Of a stretch of DNA of 7,462 nt, positions 5,935-7,462 are shown piece after piece. Position 1 is the stretch's first letter, and the number at the start of each line of letters is the position of its first letter. The stretch spans positions 1 to 7,462 of the forward strand of contig RDYY01000036.1 of assembly GCA_004293505.1 (NCBI GenBank), written 5' to 3'. The DNA is from Sphingobacteriia bacterium (GTDB lineage Bacteria > Bacteroidota > Bacteroidia > Chitinophagales > Chitinophagaceae). The position numbers and the translations under genes are program-made. Below the pieces are notes generated by a model, which searched no databases, had not been told where the DNA came from, and saw nothing but the letters and a program-made list of their open reading frames with translations.

Positions 5935-7158
5935 ATGAAAAGACCTCTCTTGTCCACAAAATTTTGGATGTTAGCAGCCCTTGGCTCGGTTTTCCTGGTC
6001 CTCGCCTGCAACAAAACAGCCGATCAACCGGCTACAACAACACCTACCTCCACTACCCCGACTGTCAATGTATTGGCAGCTTTGAACCTGCCTACCACAG
6101 CCTATGATTACAGCAATTTGGGTTTTCCCAGTTTTTATTTGACAAATGCTCCAGGTCCCTTGCCCACTTCTATCAATGGCATCAACAATACACCCAACAA
6201 CAATCCCATCACCAACAATGGCGCCACTTTGGGTCGGGTCTTGTTTTATGACCGCAACCTCAGCATCAACAGAACCATTTCTTGTGCCAGTTGCCATCGG
6301 CCCGAATTGGGCTTCAGTGACAGCGCCGTCAAAAGCCGTGGATTTGCAGGTGGATTAACCCGTAGGCATTCCATGACCTTGATCAATGCCGTTTTGTACC
6401 AACGGGGTCGGTTCTTTTGGGATGAAAGAGCAGCCACCTTAGAAGACCAGGTTTTGCAACCCTTTCAAGACGCAACGGAAATGGGCATGACGCTGACAGG
6501 TGTAGTGACCAGGTTGCGCGAACAGGTCTATTATCCTGAGCTGTTTAGACTGGCATTTGGCGACACGGCCATGACCAGCAACAGGGTGTCTTTGGCTTTG
6601 TCTCAATTTGTTCGCAGCATTGTTTCTTACAACAGCAAATACGATCAAGGAAGGGCTTTGGTTAATAATCCCGGTGATAATTTTCCCAATTTTACAGCAG
6701 CCGAAAACCAGGGCAAGAACATCTTTTTTCAAACCATCCCCAATGGAGGCGGGGCCTGCTTTGGTTGCCACACCACAGAAGCTTTTGTCAGTGCCAATCC
6801 AGGTCCACAGAACAATGGATTGGATGCCATTTCTACCACTGATTTGGGTGCAGGTGAAGTCTTTACACAAAATCCCATTTTTGTGGGCAGGTTCAAAACA
6901 TCTACCCTGCGCAACATTGCTTTGACGGCACCTTATATGCACGATGGCCGTTTCAAAACGTTGGAAGAGGTAGTGGAACATTACAACAGTGGCATCAAAG
7001 CCCATCCCACTTTGGCTCCAGCATTGACCAATCCCAATGGAACCCCCGTTAGGCTAAACCTTACTGCAGCACAAAAATCTGCCTTGGTAGCGTTTATGCA
7101 AACACTGACCGATAACTCGGTGGCCACCAATGCCAAGTGGACCAATCCGTTTAGGTAA
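5935..7158 (+). CDS. Di-haem cytochrome c peroxidase / MauG family lipoprotein
   Basis: A 407-residue exported haem protein of the CCP/MauG family. Members reduce H2O2 with electrons from small cytochromes or oxidise other substrates. MKRPLLSTKF followed by WMLAALGSVFLVLAC is a lipoprotein signal peptide with Cys25 as the lipid-bearing residue. A Thr/Pro-rich linker (about 32-43) follows. Two c-type haem motifs are present, CASCH (117-121) and CFGCH (275-279). Family blocks include GRVLFYDRNLS, SCHRPELGFSD, FFWDERAATLEDQVLQP and TSTLRNIALTAPYMHDGRF; Met335 in YMHDG is a likely axial ligand. ATG at 5935 was chosen because it begins directly at the signal peptide. ATG at 5899 and TTG at 5815 would bury it behind 12 or 40 unlikely residues. 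It lies 112 bp after nadA with no clear promoter or terminator between, so read-through from nadA is possible. Its 3' end faces an oxidoreductase gene 31 bp away. Confidence 0.94.
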   Translation: MKRPLLSTKFWMLAALGSVFLVLACNKTADQPATTTPTSTTPTVNVLAALNLPTTAYDYSNLGFPSFYLTNAPGPLPTSINGINNTPNNNPITNNGATLGRVLFYDRNLSINRTISCASCHRPELGFSDSAVKSRGFAGGLTRRHSMTLINAVLYQRGRFFWDERAATLEDQVLQPFQDATEMGMTLTGVVTRLREQVYYPELFRLAFGDTAMTSNRVSLALSQFVRSIVSYNSKYDQGRALVNNPGDNFPNFTAAENQGKNIFFQTIPNGGGACFGCHTTEAFVSANPGPQNNGLDAISTTDLGAGEVFTQNPIFVGRFKTSTLRNIALTAPYMHDGRFKTLEEVVEHYNSGIKAHPTLAPALTNPNGTPVRLNLTAAQKSALVAFMQTLTDNSVATNAKWTNPFR

Positions 7159-7189
7159 TGGCATGGCGGATAACAAAAGGGTTGCCCCC

Positions 7190-7462
7190 TTACAAGCTGT
7201 ATCCTGCTTTTTTCAAGGGCATGGTGTAAATCCTTTTTCCAGTGGCAGCTGCAAGGGCATTCATCAAGGCCGGCATCACAGAAGGAACAGAGGTTTCTCC
7301 AGCGCCACCGGGTTCTTCGGTACTGGGAATAACATGGATCTCTATTTTGGGCACTTCTGGCATGCGACAAACTTCAAAATCAAAAAAACTGCTTTGGTCC
7401 ACTGCGCCATTGGAGAGGGTGATTTCGCTTTTTACCGCAGCACTCAAACCCCAAACAAATCC
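7190..7462 (-). CDS. Molybdopterin-binding subunit, xanthine dehydrogenase / isoquinoline 1-oxidoreductase beta type (C-terminal 90 residues only)
   Basis: The minus-strand frame is open to the window edge, so only the last 90 codons are seen, ending at TAA (7192-7190). Blocks typical of the end of these large Mo-hydroxylase subunits are GFVWGLSAAVKSEITLSNG, VPKIEIHVIPS, PGGAGETSVPSVMPALMNA and AAATGKRIYTMPL. The Glu of GAGE (codon 7297-7295) corresponds to the catalytic Glu that activates the Mo-bound water in this family. The short IEIHVIPSTEEPGGAGE segment favours the isoquinoline 1-oxidoreductase (IorB-like) branch over classical xanthine dehydrogenase, but substrate assignment in this group is unreliable. 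Such subunits usually pair with a small 2Fe-2S protein, which would lie outside the window. No strong terminator is visible between it and the convergent peroxidase; the 5-bp stem at 7177-7191 is weak. Confidence 0.88.
   Translation of the reverse strand, partial: GFVWGLSAAVKSEITLSNGAVDQSSFFDFEVCRMPEVPKIEIHVIPSTEEPGGAGETSVPSVMPALMNALAAATGKRIYTMPLKKAGYSL

Noticed and set aside
6439..7005. Long minus-strand open frame (188 codons) inside the peroxidase gene.
   Set aside because: It is antisense to conserved haem-binding coding sequence and its translation resembles no family; a shadow of codon bias.
7177..7191. Hairpin AAGGG-TTGCC-CCCTT between the convergent peroxidase and oxidoreductase genes as a terminator.
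   Set aside because: The stem is only 5 bp and no T-run follows on the plus strand; too weak to call.

Overview
The window looks like an ordinary stretch of chromosome from a member of the Bacteroidota, plausibly a Chitinophagaceae-like lineage. That placement is inference. It rests on a DUF2480 protein (a family I know from Bacteroidota), the PpiD/SurA-type folding factor, starts without Shine-Dalgarno sequences, and TAnnTTTG boxes (the Bacteroidota -7 promoter element) in front of three genes. I see no phage, transposon, CRISPR array, tRNA or rRNA. No undescribed multi-gene system is evident.

Layout. (1) 2-993, plus strand: the 3' part of polA (DNA polymerase I, polymerase domain), entering from the left edge. 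It is broken by an exact 32-bp tandem duplication (356-419) that shifts the frame between motifs A and B. (2) 1003-1755, plus: a sterol desaturase/fatty acid hydroxylase membrane protein, 9 bp after polA and probably co-transcribed with it. (3) 1739-2251, minus: a DUF2480 protein whose 3' end overlaps the hydroxylase gene by 17 bp. (4) 2360-4364, minus: a PpiD-type periplasmic peptidyl-prolyl isomerase. Its normal C-terminus is still readable at 2360-2476 but in another frame, and roughly 25-40 residues seem to be missing at the junction. A good rho-independent terminator follows at 2305-2337. (5) 4365-4814: a 450-bp gap between divergent genes with two promoter boxes, three perfect palindromes, DnaA-box-like 9-mers and a very AT-rich block. 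(6) 4815-5822, plus: nadA, quinolinate synthase, intact. (7) 5935-7158, plus: a di-haem cytochrome c peroxidase/MauG-family lipoprotein, intact. (8) 7190-7462, minus: the C-terminal end of a molybdopterin-binding subunit of the xanthine dehydrogenase/isoquinoline 1-oxidoreductase family, running off the right edge.

The genes do not form one pathway. They cover DNA repair/replication, lipid modification, envelope protein folding, NAD biosynthesis and periplasmic redox chemistry. The main point of note is that two normally conserved housekeeping genes, polA and ppiD, each carry a frame-changing lesion within about 2 kb, while nadA and the peroxidase are intact. Assembly or sequencing error is the first explanation to exclude. 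Genuine mutation, possibly reversible for the polA duplication, is the alternative.
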